Source: Saprospiraceae bacterium
GTDB lineage: Bacteria > Bacteroidota > Bacteroidia > Chitinophagales > Saprospiraceae
Reading direction: 5' to 3'
DNA: 64,000 nt
NCBI GenBank assembly: GCA_020437105.1
Contig: JAGQWR010000025.1
Coordinates: 1-64,000, forward strand
Shown here: in pieces, positions 7,900-17,788 of the stretch
Numbering within the stretch: the stretch's first letter is position 1
Layout of the letters: every line of letters starts with the position of its first letter
Notes under the pieces: model-generated
Told to the model about the DNA's origin: nothing
The model's input: the letters and a program-made list of their open reading frames with translations, nothing else
Database searches by the model: none
Translations under genes and position numbers: made by a program

Positions 7900-9414
7900 A
7901 TGCAGCAAGAATTGAAGATACAAAACAGCCTAAGTCGGCAAAAAGAAGTATTTAAACCCATCCATGAAGGACGAGTCGGGATGTATGTATGTGGCCCAAC
8001 AGTTTACAGCGATGTACACCTGGGAAACTGCCGGACTTTTGTGAGTTTTGATGTGATTTATCGCTACCTCACTTATCTGGGATACAAGGTTCGATATGTG
8101 CGAAACATTACGGATGTGGGACACCTGGAAGGAGATACGGATATTGGCGGCGAGGATAAAATCTCAAAAAAAGCACGACTGGAACAACTGGAACCCATGG
8201 AGGTCGTGCAACGCTACACCGTTGGTTTTCACGATGTCATGCAGGTCCTGAATGCGCTTCCTCCAAGTATAGAACCCCGTGCTACTCAACATATCATCGA
8301 ACAGATCGATATGGTTCAGTCGATTCTGGATAATGGCTATGGCTACGTGGAAAATGGATCTGTTTATTTTGATACCAACAAATTTGTAAAAGAAACCGAT
8401 TATTACGGTAAACTATCGGGCCGGAAGGTAGAAGACCTAATGACCGAAACCCGGGATGATCTGAAAAATCAAAGCGAAAAAAGACATCCTTCTGATTTCG
8501 CTATCTGGATAAAAGCTTCTCCTGAACATATCATGCGTTGGCAATCACCCTGGTCTGTCGGATTTCCGGGCTGGCACTTGGAATGTTCTGCCATGAGTAC
8601 CAAATACCTGGGGCAAACATTTGATATTCATGGCGGTGGAAATGATTTGAAATTTCCGCACCACGAAAATGAAGTAGCCCAAAATATCGGCTCCTGCGGC
8701 CATGCGCCTGCCAATTACTGGCTGCACACCAATATGCTTCTGATGAATGGCAAAAAAATGTCAAAATCAGATGGCAACTCAATCACACCTGAAGAGTTAT
8801 TCACCGGAAACAATCCGAATGTTTCTAAAGGATATAGCCCGATGGTGCTCCGCTTTTTTATGCTGCAATCGCATTACGGCAGTACCCTCGACCTGACAGA
8901 TGTGGCCTTGCTGGCGGCAGAAAAAGGATATAAAAGAATCATGGAGGCTAACCAAACTCTGCAAGGCCTCCAACACTCTGGCAATGGCTCCGCATCCGAA
9001 TTGGATCAGCGAATCCAAGGTCAGATTGCTCAGGTGCATATTGAAATGAATGATGATTTCAATACACCGAAGGCATTGGCTGTATTGTTTGACCTGGCTA
9101 CCACCATCAATCGCCTGCAGGGCGGACAAGACAAACTCAGTGATGTGCAGCCTGAAACACTGGCACAACTGCAACAGGTCTTCCAGGATTTCCTTTTTGA
9201 TGTTTTCGGACTGAAGGATGAAACGGCCACCGGTGGCGGACAAGGAAATGCGGATTTGATGAATGGCCTGATGGACATTATCATCGAAGTTCGAAAAGGT
9301 GCCAAAGAAACCAAAGATTGGCCTACGGCTGACCTCATTCGAAATAAACTGGGTGAAATGGGTGTCCAACTCAAAGATGGACCGGAAGGTACCAGCTGGA
9401 CACGGGATATTTAA
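7900..9414 (+). CDS. cysS: Cysteinyl-tRNA synthetase
   Basis: A 504-residue class I aminoacyl-tRNA synthetase that charges tRNA-Cys. C31 in MYVCGPTVY is a zinc ligand, the HIGH signature is H40-LGN, and KMSKS is at 286-290 (KMSKSDGNS). GWHLECSAMS and HHENEVAQ supply the other zinc-site residues. Length and C-terminal anticodon-binding region are normal. Its stop is 9 bases before the ATG of the first glycosyltransferase of the large polysaccharide locus. Confidence 0.98.
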   Translation: MQQELKIQNSLSRQKEVFKPIHEGRVGMYVCGPTVYSDVHLGNCRTFVSFDVIYRYLTYLGYKVRYVRNITDVGHLEGDTDIGGEDKISKKARLEQLEPMEVVQRYTVGFHDVMQVLNALPPSIEPRATQHIIEQIDMVQSILDNGYGYVENGSVYFDTNKFVKETDYYGKLSGRKVEDLMTETRDDLKNQSEKRHPSDFAIWIKASPEHIMRWQSPWSVGFPGWHLECSAMSTKYLGQTFDIHGGGNDLKFPHHENEVAQNIGSCGHAPANYWLHTNMLLMNGKKMSKSDGNSITPEELFTGNNPNVSKGYSPMVLRFFMLQSHYGSTLDLTDVALLAAEKGYKRIMEANQTLQGLQHSGNGSASELDQRIQGQIAQVHIEMNDDFNTPKALAVLFDLATTINRLQGGQDKLSDVQPETLAQLQQVFQDFLFDVFGLKDETATGGGQGNADLMNGLMDIIIEVRKGAKETKDWPTADLIRNKLGEMGVQLKDGPEGTSWTRDI

Positions 9415-9423
9415 TTGGCTATA

Positions 9424-10590
9424 ATGCAGGTGCTGCATTTATTTGACCGCTATTTAAATAGCACGATGAACTGGGCATTCCAGTTGCTGCAGCACTGTCC
9501 GGATATTGAGCACCTAATTGCTGCTCCGATATTTGTAGAGAATGAATTTCTTCGGGGAGCATTTGAATTCTGGCCTTCCCCTTACCAGCAAACGCTCCCT
9601 AAAAATGAGTGGGAAATATCCGGCGTTCAACAATCAATGGCTCGGTTGGGAATGCGTAGCGGCCATTTTCACCGGCAGTTAATTAGAAAAATTCGGCGAA
9701 AGCCACCACAGCTCCTGCATGCACATTTCGCAAGTATGGGCTGGCAGGCACTCGGACCAGCACAAAAGACCGGCCTTCCATTAGTCGTCAGTTTTTATGG
9801 CTACGATTACGAACAACTTCCTTTTCGAAAACCCGTTTACAAAAAACGGTACCGGCAACTTTTTGAGAAGGCAACGGCCTTTGTTGTTGAAGGGCCACAT
9901 GGTGCAGGCATCTTACAAGGGATGGGCTGTCCGGATGAAAAGATTCATATTATTCCGCTGGGTGTTGATGTGCAAAAGATTTCCTTTTGGCCACGAAAGA
10001 AAGCTAGTGGCCAATTGAAAATGCTACAAGCCGCCACGTTTACCCAAAAAAAAGGCCACCTCTATGCGATCCAGGCAGTAGAAAAAGCACTAAAAGATTG
10101 CCCGGGATTGCATTTGACTTTGCTTGGGGAGGCACAGGATAAAGGCTTACATCAGGAGTTGAAAGAATACGTCCGACGCCATAAGCTTTCCGCGAATATC
10201 GTCTTTGAAGACTTTGTACCCACCGCTAAGTTTCAGGAATTTTTGCTGCAATTTGATCTGTTCATTCACCCAAGTTGTTATGCAGAAGATCACGATTGCG
10301 AAGGAGGCGCTCCAATCGTTTTGTTGGATGCTCAGGCATCCGGTTTGCCGGTTATATCTACCACGCACTGTGATATTCCTGCCGAGGTGATACACCTGAA
10401 AACCGGGTGGTTGGCGGAGGAAAAAGATGTGGAGGAATTAGCCGCCGGAATTCGCAATTTTTTCCAAATGCCTGCCGGCGAATTTGAGGCATATTCCCGG
10501 GCAGCACGAGCCCATGTTGTTGAACACTTCGACATTGAAACAAGCGGACGTAACTTAAGGAATCTTTATACCCAAATCTTAAGGTCCTGA
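9424..10590 (+). CDS. Glycosyltransferase family 4 (GT-B)
   Basis: A 388-residue GT-B enzyme. The N-terminal half is an acceptor domain (DRYLNSTMNWAFQLL, LHAHFASMGWQ); the C-terminal half has the nucleotide-sugar site with ATFTQKKGH, HPSCYAEDHDCEGGAP and LDAQASGLPVIST (E-x7-type motif). The layout resembles WcaL/EpsF-type transferases that add sugars to lipid-linked intermediates; donor and acceptor cannot be named. A TTG at 9415 is possible but ATG 9424 is the natural start. It directly follows cysS and precedes a second glycosyltransferase by 4 bp, so these two + strand genes form a pair at the edge of the locus. Confidence 0.9.
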   Translation: MQVLHLFDRYLNSTMNWAFQLLQHCPDIEHLIAAPIFVENEFLRGAFEFWPSPYQQTLPKNEWEISGVQQSMARLGMRSGHFHRQLIRKIRRKPPQLLHAHFASMGWQALGPAQKTGLPLVVSFYGYDYEQLPFRKPVYKKRYRQLFEKATAFVVEGPHGAGILQGMGCPDEKIHIIPLGVDVQKISFWPRKKASGQLKMLQAATFTQKKGHLYAIQAVEKALKDCPGLHLTLLGEAQDKGLHQELKEYVRRHKLSANIVFEDFVPTAKFQEFLLQFDLFIHPSCYAEDHDCEGGAPIVLLDAQASGLPVISTTHCDIPAEVIHLKTGWLAEEKDVEELAAGIRNFFQMPAGEFEAYSRAARAHVVEHFDIETSGRNLRNLYTQILRS

Positions 10591-10594
10591 CCCT

Positions 10595-11830
10595 ATGCGT
10601 ATCCTGCTTATCGCGCCATATTATCCACCCTACAATAATCCACGTGCGGCACGTTGGGGGATGATTGTACAGGAGTGGATGAAGCGAGGATGGGAAATTG
10701 ATGTCATTACCGGGAAGCATCCTGCCAATCCGGATGATACAGATGCCGGCGGCCTACGAATCTTTCGACCTGCATTTCCGGCTCCGGGAGATCGCATTCG
10801 ACAGCAGATTGACCAGTCTGGAAAAAATTTGCGCCTTGTACGCTGGGTTTATCGATTAGTATTAAAAAGCTGGTACTGGCCCGATCAATCCTGGCAATGG
10901 AAAAAGCAGGCTATTAAGCTGGCAAAAACTCTTTGTGCATCAAATCGCTACGATGCCCTCCTTTCCGTTTCACTTCCATTTAGTGCCCAGGAAGTTGCCC
11001 GGAATCTTCATACCCAATATCCGGAAATGGTCTGGCTCGCAGACATGGGCGATCCCTTTTCACTCCAGGCAAAACACCCACTCAACAATAGGTTCCTGTA
11101 TAAGCGTAAAAACAGAAAAGCAGAAAAAAGAATCCTCGAGGAGGCTGACGGGATCATCGTGACCTGTGCCGAAACAAAGTTTAAATTTGAGGAATTGGTG
11201 GGCGAAAAGCTCTTGAAAAAGATTCATATTATTCCGCCTATATCGAGAGTCAGGGCCTTGCCCAAAGTACCGGAGTACGAAGAAAAAATTCAGATTGGCT
11301 ATTTCGGTCGTTTTTTTCCCGGCGTTCGGGAAGCGCAGGTGTTTATAGCGCCTTTACTGGCTTTTGCCCGAAAATATCCAGTACACTTTCATTTCTTTGG
11401 CGATACATCCGGACTCCTGATCCAGGCGCTGAATCGCAGTCCGGAAGCTTATTCCTACATGGATATTCATGGACAGGTCGGAGACGAAACGGTGGCTAAG
11501 CAGATGAGTCGAATGCATTTTCTACTAAGTCTTGGGAACGCCACTAATTACCAATTACCGTCTAAAACAGCAGATTATTTGTGCAGTGCGGTGCCCATTA
11601 TCCATCTTCAGCAATTGGATCCAGACGCCATTTCTACTTTTTTAGAAGGTTATGAGGCCTGTCTGTGTTTGAAAATTGACAAATTGGCAGATTCGACAAA
11701 AGTCGGCCCCTTCCTGGAAAAATGGAAATCAAATACCGGACAATCTGAATGGTGGGAAATGAAGACAAAAGCACTAAGCGCTGAAGCTGTCGCTTCCGGA
11801 TATGCCGCCTGTCTTCTTCCGGAGGATTAA
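10595..11830 (+). CDS. Glycosyltransferase, GT4-like (GT-B)
   Basis: A 411-residue protein beginning with MRILLIAPYYPPYNNPRAAR, the typical start of WbuB-like GT4 enzymes in which the loop after the first strand contacts the acceptor. The central linker and the second Rossmann domain (IGYFGRFFPG, HFFGDTSG) are visible, but the classic E-x7-E motif is poorly kept, so it is a divergent member. It starts 4 bp after the preceding glycosyltransferase. Its last 57 bases overlap the convergent methyltransferase gene. Confidence 0.82.
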   Translation: MRILLIAPYYPPYNNPRAARWGMIVQEWMKRGWEIDVITGKHPANPDDTDAGGLRIFRPAFPAPGDRIRQQIDQSGKNLRLVRWVYRLVLKSWYWPDQSWQWKKQAIKLAKTLCASNRYDALLSVSLPFSAQEVARNLHTQYPEMVWLADMGDPFSLQAKHPLNNRFLYKRKNRKAEKRILEEADGIIVTCAETKFKFEELVGEKLLKKIHIIPPISRVRALPKVPEYEEKIQIGYFGRFFPGVREAQVFIAPLLAFARKYPVHFHFFGDTSGLLIQALNRSPEAYSYMDIHGQVGDETVAKQMSRMHFLLSLGNATNYQLPSKTADYLCSAVPIIHLQQLDPDAISTFLEGYEACLCLKIDKLADSTKVGPFLEKWKSNTGQSEWWEMKTKALSAEAVASGYAACLLPED

Positions 11831-12547
11831 CAGGAAATCAGAACTAAAAAAGGGAAGTAAAAAGCCGGGTAGGATTCTTTTGCGGATTTTAGCAAAGAAT
11901 ACGGATAGCCGAGGGAGCAAGCGGTTGATAAAAGGAACGGTCTGATTTAGCCAGTGGGTTTTTTCTGGAAGCAAGGTGGGTGGAACGGGTACTTGCTTCA
12001 GGGAATAGGCCGCTATTTTTAGGCCACTGCCAAGTACCCCGATTTTTATCCAACGGGTAGGAACCAACTGGCGAAGTCGAAAATCGAGCGATTTTCGATG
12101 CGTAAAAGAAACGGCAATAAATCCGCCGGGGTTTAATTTTCCACTACAAAACTCAAGCAGATTTTGCAGCTCTGACAGGCTGAGATAGGTGCTCAGACCG
12201 AGCATAAAAATACCGTCAAAACCCGGGGCAGTTTCAAATAATTCGGATGCCCGGCCCAGGTGTCGTCGATTTGGAGGGATGCGGCTATGAGCCAACATCT
12301 GACCGGAAATATCACAGGCCTGGTAATCGGCTTGTATTCCTTCCTGTTGCAAAAAATCATATAAAATGCCGGTTCCGGCACCGATATCGAGTAGCCGTTT
12401 ACCTTCCAGCAGTTGGCCTTCTATCGCTGATTCCAGTCGTTGATAATGAAAATAATGGAGAAAGGGATCTGATGAAACAGATTCCCGATAACCAGGAGCA
12501 CGGGCATCAAAAAATTGTGCTGGTTTGTTTGCTTTGGTCTTCGACAT
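11774..12547 (-). CDS. Class I SAM-dependent methyltransferase
   Basis: A 257-residue methyltransferase. Motif I is LLDIGAGTG (52-60), followed by ACDISGQML (acidic ribose-binding Asp) and a post-II GIFMLGLSTYLS strand. The C-terminal 90 residues are basic and hydrophobic. Its start overlaps the end of the upstream glycosyltransferase gene by 41 bp, so the two are co-transcribed, and it may methylate the polysaccharide or its lipid-linked intermediate (inference). No sequence feature settles whether the target is sugar O, carboxylate or something else. It converges with and overlaps the preceding + strand glycosyltransferase. Confidence 0.83.
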   Translation of the reverse strand: MSKTKANKPAQFFDARAPGYRESVSSDPFLHYFHYQRLESAIEGQLLEGKRLLDIGAGTGILYDFLQQEGIQADYQACDISGQMLAHSRIPPNRRHLGRASELFETAPGFDGIFMLGLSTYLSLSELQNLLEFCSGKLNPGGFIAVSFTHRKSLDFRLRQLVPTRWIKIGVLGSGLKIAAYSLKQVPVPPTLLPEKTHWLNQTVPFINRLLPRLSVFFAKIRKRILPGFLLPFFSSDFLLILRKKTGGISGSDSFSA

Positions 12548-13679
12548 CCTCCGACAGGTTCAATAACTTTCTGACAAGCTCAAGATATAGGAGATTTACC
12601 AAACGAATATCGAATCGTTTTCGACATATTTCCCTGGACTGATATCCCATCTCTTCGATAACACTTTCATCCAGCTGGTACATTTGCACCATTGCTTCTG
12701 CAAGTGCATCCGAATCTCTTGGGGTCACCAGAAAACCATTTACCCCTTCTTCGACCGTTTCGCGGCAACCGGGAACATCTGTCGCAATGATTGGTTTCTG
12801 CATTGCCATTCCTTCGAGTATGGCACGTGGCAAACCTTCCCGGTAGGATGGCAAAACCAGTACGTCTGCTTGTTCCAGGTATTTCCGAATATCGTTGGTG
12901 TGGCCAAAATAGCGAATCGATTTTTCGCTCACCCAGTTCAAAACCTGGTATTTTGAAACAGCCGAAGGGTTACTGTTATTGAGCTCTCCGACCACCCAGC
13001 ATTCTGCCCCTTTGGCAAGCTGAAGCAATTGTTTGGCGGCCGCTGTAAATTCTAAAATGCCTTTATCCCGGAGTAATCTTCCAACAAAGAGAAAAATAAA
13101 TTTTTCTCTTTTAGGTACCTGCTGGGGAGCAAAAAAGCCCATATCTACTCCTGAGCCACCAACAATCATGGCTTGATTTTCCCGGATGATCTTTTTTGAT
13201 ACAAATAATTTCGAGTCATCGTGATTATGAAAAATCACTTTCGGGAGTTGGAGAAAAGCCCTGCGGTAAAGCGGACGAACCAGCCCATTTAAGATCCCCT
13301 TATTTAAAAATGCATATCCTAATCCGGTAACCGTAGGTACAGACTGCACTTTTGCAAAGGACGCAGCCATGCTACCAAATATATTGGGCTTAACGGTAAA
13401 ATGAAGGACCAGATCCGGGCGCTCGCGTTTGTAAATTCGGTATAGCTCCCAGAAGAGCTGTACATTTTTCAAGGGGCTCCTGCGTTGGGCACGCATGTTG
13501 CGAAGGGGGATGTGTTTGGTAAAAAAGCTATCGCTCAGGTAATGGATATACTCATCAACAGGTGCAATCACAACAACACGAAAGCCAGCAGCCTTCAATG
13601 TTTTTATCAGGGACTGACGGAAGTTGTAAATATTCCAGGTACTATTGGTTACAATTGCAATTTTTGGCCGATCTCCCAT
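12507..13679 (-). CDS. Glycosyltransferase family 4 (PglA-like GT-B)
   Basis: A 390-residue GT-B enzyme. The N terminus (IVTNSTWNIYNFRQSLI) and the line HFTVKPNIFGSMAA resemble PglA/CapM-type transferases that act on undecaprenyl-PP-sugars. The donor domain has FLFVGRLLRDKG, LPSYREGLPRAILEGMA and IIATDVPGCRETV with the conserved E-x7-E pattern. It starts 3 bp after the manC stop, in one operon with the GDP-mannose and GDP-fucose genes, so a GDP-sugar donor is plausible but unproven. Confidence 0.9.
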   Translation of the reverse strand: MGDRPKIAIVTNSTWNIYNFRQSLIKTLKAAGFRVVVIAPVDEYIHYLSDSFFTKHIPLRNMRAQRRSPLKNVQLFWELYRIYKRERPDLVLHFTVKPNIFGSMAASFAKVQSVPTVTGLGYAFLNKGILNGLVRPLYRRAFLQLPKVIFHNHDDSKLFVSKKIIRENQAMIVGGSGVDMGFFAPQQVPKREKFIFLFVGRLLRDKGILEFTAAAKQLLQLAKGAECWVVGELNNSNPSAVSKYQVLNWVSEKSIRYFGHTNDIRKYLEQADVLVLPSYREGLPRAILEGMAMQKPIIATDVPGCRETVEEGVNGFLVTPRDSDALAEAMVQMYQLDESVIEEMGYQSREICRKRFDIRLVNLLYLELVRKLLNLSEDVEDQSKQTSTIF

Positions 13680-13682
13680 TCA

Positions 13683-14765
13683 CTATAAGAATTGATCACC
13701 GCTTTCTTTTTCGATTTGTTGGGTAATAGCTTTTATCTCCTGCTCGCTTGATTTTGGATAGATCAATAACACATCCGATTCGTCAACAACGATAAAATCT
13801 TTCAGGCCTTTTATGACCACCAACTTTCCTTCAGGCGTGCGAAGGAGGCAGTTTTCGGTATCCTCCAGAATCATGTTACCTCCTTGTACTACATTTTGTC
13901 TGTTGTCTTTTTCAGATTCCGCGTGGAGAGAAGCCCAGGTTCCTAAATCAGACCAACCTATATCAGCGGGCAACGTATATATATTAGTGGCATGCTCCAT
14001 GATCGCATAATCGACGGAAACACTCGGTGTTTTTGGATAATGTTCATCAATGAATCGCTGCTCTTCGGGCCCATTGTAAAAAGCATTTCCACCGGAAAGG
14101 ATTTCATAAATTTCCGGTTGATAGGTTTTAAAGGCTTCGAGAATAGAGGCTGCCCGCCAGATAAAGATTCCGGCATTCCAGAGGTATTCGCCACTGGCTA
14201 CAAACTCTTTGGCTTTTTCTAGGGGTGGTTTTTCGGTAAACTGACGGACCTTGTGTACGCCTTCGGTAGCGTTTGTATCAAAATGAATGTACCCATAGCC
14301 GGTATCCGGACGGGTAGGTTGGATGCCCAGGGTAAGCAGCGCATTATGAGATGCAGCATACCGTAGTGCTTCGCGAATGGCATCCAGGAAAACAGCCTCT
14401 TTTTTGATCAGGGAATCGGAGGGTGCAATAATAAAATTAGCATCCGGATCCAGTGCATGCAGCTTGAAGGCCGTATATGCGACACAGGGTCCGGTATTGT
14501 TTCTGCTCGGTTCGCAGAGAATCTGATTGTCCGAAATCTCCGGCAGATGCTCCTTGACTAACGCTTTATAAATCCCGTTTGTAACGATAAATATATTGCT
14601 GGCAGGAACCAGGCTCAAAAAACGCTCAAAGGTTTCGCGAATCAATGACTTTCCGCTTCCGCTGATATTCAAAAATTGTTTGGGCCTGGAAACCCGGCTG
14701 GCCGGCCAAAATCGGCTGCCAACACCTCCTGCCATAATCGCGACGTATGTATGCGTTGAATCCAT
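13683..14765 (-). CDS. manC: Mannose-1-phosphate guanylyltransferase
   Basis: A 360-residue nucleotidyltransferase making GDP-mannose from Man-1-P and GTP. The pyrophosphorylase signature GGVGSRFWP is at 13-21, with the substrate lysine in RPKQF; FTEKPPLEKA and GYLW-type EYLWNAGIFIW follow. It is the short form without the C-terminal phosphomannose isomerase domain found in the bifunctional proteins of about 480 residues. It supplies the substrate for gmd and probably for the GDP-mannose 3,5-epimerase at 56.4 kb. No phosphomannomutase gene is visible in the window. Confidence 0.95.
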   Translation of the reverse strand: MDSTHTYVAIMAGGVGSRFWPASRVSRPKQFLNISGSGKSLIRETFERFLSLVPASNIFIVTNGIYKALVKEHLPEISDNQILCEPSRNNTGPCVAYTAFKLHALDPDANFIIAPSDSLIKKEAVFLDAIREALRYAASHNALLTLGIQPTRPDTGYGYIHFDTNATEGVHKVRQFTEKPPLEKAKEFVASGEYLWNAGIFIWRAASILEAFKTYQPEIYEILSGGNAFYNGPEEQRFIDEHYPKTPSVSVDYAIMEHATNIYTLPADIGWSDLGTWASLHAESEKDNRQNVVQGGNMILEDTENCLLRTPEGKLVVIKGLKDFIVVDESDVLLIYPKSSEQEIKAITQQIEKESGDQFL

Positions 14766-14789
14766 ATCAAATTCCTTGTTTTGTATTTT

Positions 14790-15722
14790 TTACCACCAGG
14801 GTTCGTTTTTTAGTCCCTGATAGACCATTCGAACGCCCTCTTCCAGTCCGATTTTGGCTTGCCAGCCAGCGGTTTTCAGCTTATTGACATTCATTAATTT
14901 TCTGGGAGTTCCGTCGGGTTTGCTCAGGTCATGGGTAATCTTGCCCGAATAACCCACAACCTCTTTAACCAGGTAAGCTAATTCGACAATGGGAATATCT
15001 TCTCCGGTTCCGATATTTACCAGCCCGGGTTCATTGTAGGTTTCCATCAGAAAAAAACAGGCATCAGCCAGGTCATCAACATGCAGGAATTCGCGTTGCG
15101 GTTTACCGGTGCCCCACATGACCACCTCCGGCAAATTTTGTTTTTTGGACTCGTGAAATTTTCGGATTAAAGCCGGTAGCACGTGCGAGGTTTCGAGATT
15201 GTAGTTATCGTTTGGGCCGTATAAATTAGTCGGCATAACTGATATAAAATTGCAGCCGTATTGATCCCGATACGCATCACATAATTTGATGCCGGCAATC
15301 TTGGCTATCGCATAAGGCTCGTTGGTGGGTTCCAGCACACCGGTAAGCAGGTAATCTTCCAGTAAAGGTTGGGGAGCCATTTTTGGGTAAATGCAAGAGG
15401 AGCCGAGAAACATCAATTTTTTCACGCCGACCAGATAGGCCGAGTGAATGATATTACTTTCAATCAGAAGATTGTCGTAAATAAAATCGGCGCGGTAGGT
15501 ATTATTGGCCAGAATACCACCCACTTTGGCGGCAGCTAAAAAAACATAATCGGGTTTTTCTTCCTGAAAGAAAGCTTCTACATCTGCCTGTCGGCGAAGG
15601 TCCAGCTGGGCGGAAGTACGGAATACGAGATTATGAAACCCTTCTGCTTCCAGTTTTCGCACAATAGCCGAGCCAACCATTCCGCGATGGCCTGCTACGA
15701 ATATTTTTTCCTGCTTATTCAT
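14790..15722 (-). CDS. fcl: GDP-L-fucose synthase
   Basis: A 310-residue short-chain dehydrogenase that epimerises and reduces GDP-4-keto-6-deoxymannose to GDP-L-fucose with NADPH. The NADP-binding motif GHRGMVG is at 11-17. Catalytic residues line up with those of the E. coli enzyme: S108, C110, Y137, K141 and H180 (E. coli numbering one lower). It starts 4 bp after gmd, and manC follows 24 bp later, giving a complete GDP-Man to GDP-Fuc route from three adjacent genes. Confidence 0.97.
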   Translation of the reverse strand: MNKQEKIFVAGHRGMVGSAIVRKLEAEGFHNLVFRTSAQLDLRRQADVEAFFQEEKPDYVFLAAAKVGGILANNTYRADFIYDNLLIESNIIHSAYLVGVKKLMFLGSSCIYPKMAPQPLLEDYLLTGVLEPTNEPYAIAKIAGIKLCDAYRDQYGCNFISVMPTNLYGPNDNYNLETSHVLPALIRKFHESKKQNLPEVVMWGTGKPQREFLHVDDLADACFFLMETYNEPGLVNIGTGEDIPIVELAYLVKEVVGYSGKITHDLSKPDGTPRKLMNVNKLKTAGWQAKIGLEEGVRMVYQGLKNEPWW

Positions 15723-15726
15723 ACAC

Positions 15727-16842
15727 TTATTCGTATTCGTTTTTTATATCAAATCCGGCTTGTCTCAAGACCGTATCCTTCCGAAACAGTTTGATATCAG
15801 ATTTTACCATTTCGTTGACCAGGTCATTCAGGCTGTATTTGGGAGACCAATTGAGTGCGGCTTTGGCTTTACTGGCATCGCCAATCAACATCTCCACCTC
15901 TGTAGGGCGATAATAGCGCGGATCAATGGCCACAACCTCCTTGCCTACTTCCAGCTTAAACTCCGGGTTATCGCTTGATTTGACGATTCCGACTTCTGCT
16001 TCACCGGTACCCATGAATTCCAATTCGATCCCGATATACCGGAAAGCTGATAACAGGAAGTCGCGCACGGTCGTTGTAACGCCCGTGGCGATGACCAAAT
16101 CCTGCGGCTCATCCTGCTGAAGCATTAGCCACATCGCCTCTACATAGTCTTTGGTATGGCCCCAGTCGCGCTTTGCATCCATGTTGCCCAGGTAAATTTT
16201 ATCCTGGAGCCCCAGTCCGATTTTAGCAACTGCCCGGGTAATTTTTCGGGTTACGAATGTTTCTCCGCGGAGTGGCGATTCGTGGTTGAACAGGATGCCA
16301 TTTACCGCATACATATTATAGGCTTCCCGGTAATTTACCGTAATCCAGTAAGCGTATAATTTGGCAACTGCATACGGGGAACGCGGGTAAAAAGGTGTTG
16401 TTTCTTTTTGAGGAATTTCCTGCACCTTTCCGTAAAGTTCGGAAGTGGATGCCTGATAAAACCGGGTCTTTTCGCCTAATCCTAAAATCCGGATAGCCTC
16501 CAACAAGCGGAGCGTACCCAGGGCATCGGTGTCGGCAGTATATTCCGGCATTTCGAAACTCACTTTTACATGAGACATCGCCCCGAGGTTATAGATCTCA
16601 TCCGGTTGCACTTCCTGAATGATACGGATCAAATTGGTACTATCGGTTAAATCGCCGTAATGCAGGATAAAGCGCCGGTGATCAATATGCGGGTCTTCAT
16701 AAATCTGGTCGATCCGACCGGTATTAAAGAGAGAAGAACGCCTTTTTATACCATGTACTTCGTATCCTTTTTGTAGGAGAAGATGAGATAAGTATGCGCC
16801 ATCCTGACCTGTAACTCCAGTAATGAGTGCCTTTTTCTTCAT
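15727..16842 (-). CDS. gmd: GDP-mannose 4,6-dehydratase
   Basis: A 371-residue extended short-chain dehydrogenase converting GDP-D-mannose to GDP-4-keto-6-deoxy-D-mannose. The NADP motif [10 protein letters not shown] is at 9-18, catalytic T133, E135 and Y157/K161 are all in the positions known for E. coli GMD, and [17 protein letters not shown] is the family hallmark. It heads the gmd-fcl-manC-glycosyltransferase-methyltransferase unit; the 181-bp gap upstream, with hairpins, suggests a transcription boundary. Confidence 0.98.
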   Translation of the reverse strand: MKKKALITGVTGQDGAYLSHLLLQKGYEVHGIKRRSSLFNTGRIDQIYEDPHIDHRRFILHYGDLTDSTNLIRIIQEVQPDEIYNLGAMSHVKVSFEMPEYTADTDALGTLRLLEAIRILGLGEKTRFYQASTSELYGKVQEIPQKETTPFYPRSPYAVAKLYAYWITVNYREAYNMYAVNGILFNHESPLRGETFVTRKITRAVAKIGLGLQDKIYLGNMDAKRDWGHTKDYVEAMWLMLQQDEPQDLVIATGVTTTVRDFLLSAFRYIGIELEFMGTGEAEVGIVKSSDNPEFKLEVGKEVVAIDPRYYRPTEVEMLIGDASKAKAALNWSPKYSLNDLVNEMVKSDIKLFRKDTVLRQAGFDIKNEYE

Positions 16843-16922
16843 GCTAGCTTAAATAGATTGGGGTAATGTGGAAAATAGCATTTCCTTCCCATCAGAATAG
16901 AACGAAGGGATGGAAAACTAAA

Positions 16923-16937
16923 TGCCCCGACAGGGCA
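16923..16937 (-). terminator. Possible terminator hairpin between the 17-kb gene and gmd
   Basis: TGCCC and GGGCA pair across a 5-base loop; on the minus strand the stem is followed by TTTAGTTTT. The stem is short, so it is weak on its own, but it lies downstream of the 17024 stop and before gmd in the only long gap (181 bp) of this part of the locus. Confidence 0.4.
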
Positions 16938-16970
16938 AAAATGCAGTTTTTTTTCCACAGGTCGGGCATA

Positions 16971-16995
16971 GAAAGCAGGTGGGATTCCTGCTTTC
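16971..16995. other. Perfect 9-bp stem hairpin in the gmd upstream gap
   Basis: GAAAGCAGG (16971-16979) pairs perfectly with CCTGCTTTC (16987-16995) across a 7-base loop. No T run follows directly on the minus strand, so it may be an RNA 3'-end stabiliser, half of a composite terminator together with the 16923-16937 hairpin, or part of a leader element of the gmd operon. Confidence 0.5.
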
Positions 16996-17023
16996 AGCAA
17001 TTTAAGATGGAATTTCTTTTTCG

Positions 17024-17788
17024 TTAAAACAGTCCGGCCAACTGGTGTCGGTATTGCTCCAGTTTACGTACGGGTTTGAGAATAGGCGTATAGAACTTAT
17101 ACTCCAAATCATTCATTTCCCAGGCCAGGCGATCTTCTTTGTTTGCTTTGATTCTGGTTTTCCAACCGTAATTGCTGGCACCACCATTTCGCATGCGTAC
17201 CACCACTTCCGGAAGATAGGAAGTAGATACGCCATGTCGGAACAAAAAGCGGAGCATCAACTCATAATCGCCACTAATATCAAAGCCGGCGTCAAATGCG
17301 CCCAGGCTTTCGTAGATTTTTCGTTTGACAAAAAAGGTAGGGTGTGGCGGCATCCAGCCTAATAAAAACTTTTTAGGATGGAATTTGCCGGACTTCCAGA
17401 ACCGAACAACCCGCTGCGCATCTTCCGCGTCAACATATTGAAGGTCGGCATATACTGAATCCGATTGAGCCGCTTCCATGGTGTCCATCAGGCGTTTTAC
17501 AACCATGGTGTGGGTATAAAAATCATCGGAATTCAGAATTCCGACTACTTCGCCCTGAGCCAGGGCAACGCCTTTATTCATGGCATCATAGATACCATTA
17601 TCTGGTTCTGAGATAACCTTGGTAACCCGGCTTCCGTATTTTTTTACCAGGTCAAGTGTTTCGTCTGTGGAGCCCCCATCAATGATGATATGTTCGATGT
17701 TGGGGTGGGTTTGTTTACTTACACTTTCCAGTGTGGACTGTATAGTCTTAGCACTGTTGTAAGTAGGTGTAATGATGGATACGTTCAT
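17024..17788 (-). CDS. Glycosyltransferase family 2 (WcaA/WbbD-like)
   Basis: A 254-residue GT-A enzyme starting MNVSIITPTYNSAKTIQSTL. The GT2 fold is clear: IIDGGSTDETL nucleotide-binding strand, LNSDDFY (DxD-type metal site) and the acceptor loop GGASNYGW. I chose ATG 17788 because it gives a canonical 4-bp ATGA overlap with the upstream acetyltransferase; the longer frame up to 17938 would add about 50 cysteine-rich residues that are a shadow of that gene. Donor sugar unknown. Confidence 0.9.
   Translation of the reverse strand: MNVSIITPTYNSAKTIQSTLESVSKQTHPNIEHIIIDGGSTDETLDLVKKYGSRVTKVISEPDNGIYDAMNKGVALAQGEVVGILNSDDFYTHTMVVKRLMDTMEAAQSDSVYADLQYVDAEDAQRVVRFWKSGKFHPKKFLLGWMPPHPTFFVKRKIYESLGAFDAGFDISGDYELMLRFLFRHGVSTSYLPEVVVRMRNGGASNYGWKTRIKANKEDRLAWEMNDLEYKFYTPILKPVRKLEQYRHQLAGLF

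Noticed and set aside
8797..9438. 213-codon minus-strand open frame
   Set aside because: Antisense to cysS, which is unambiguous.
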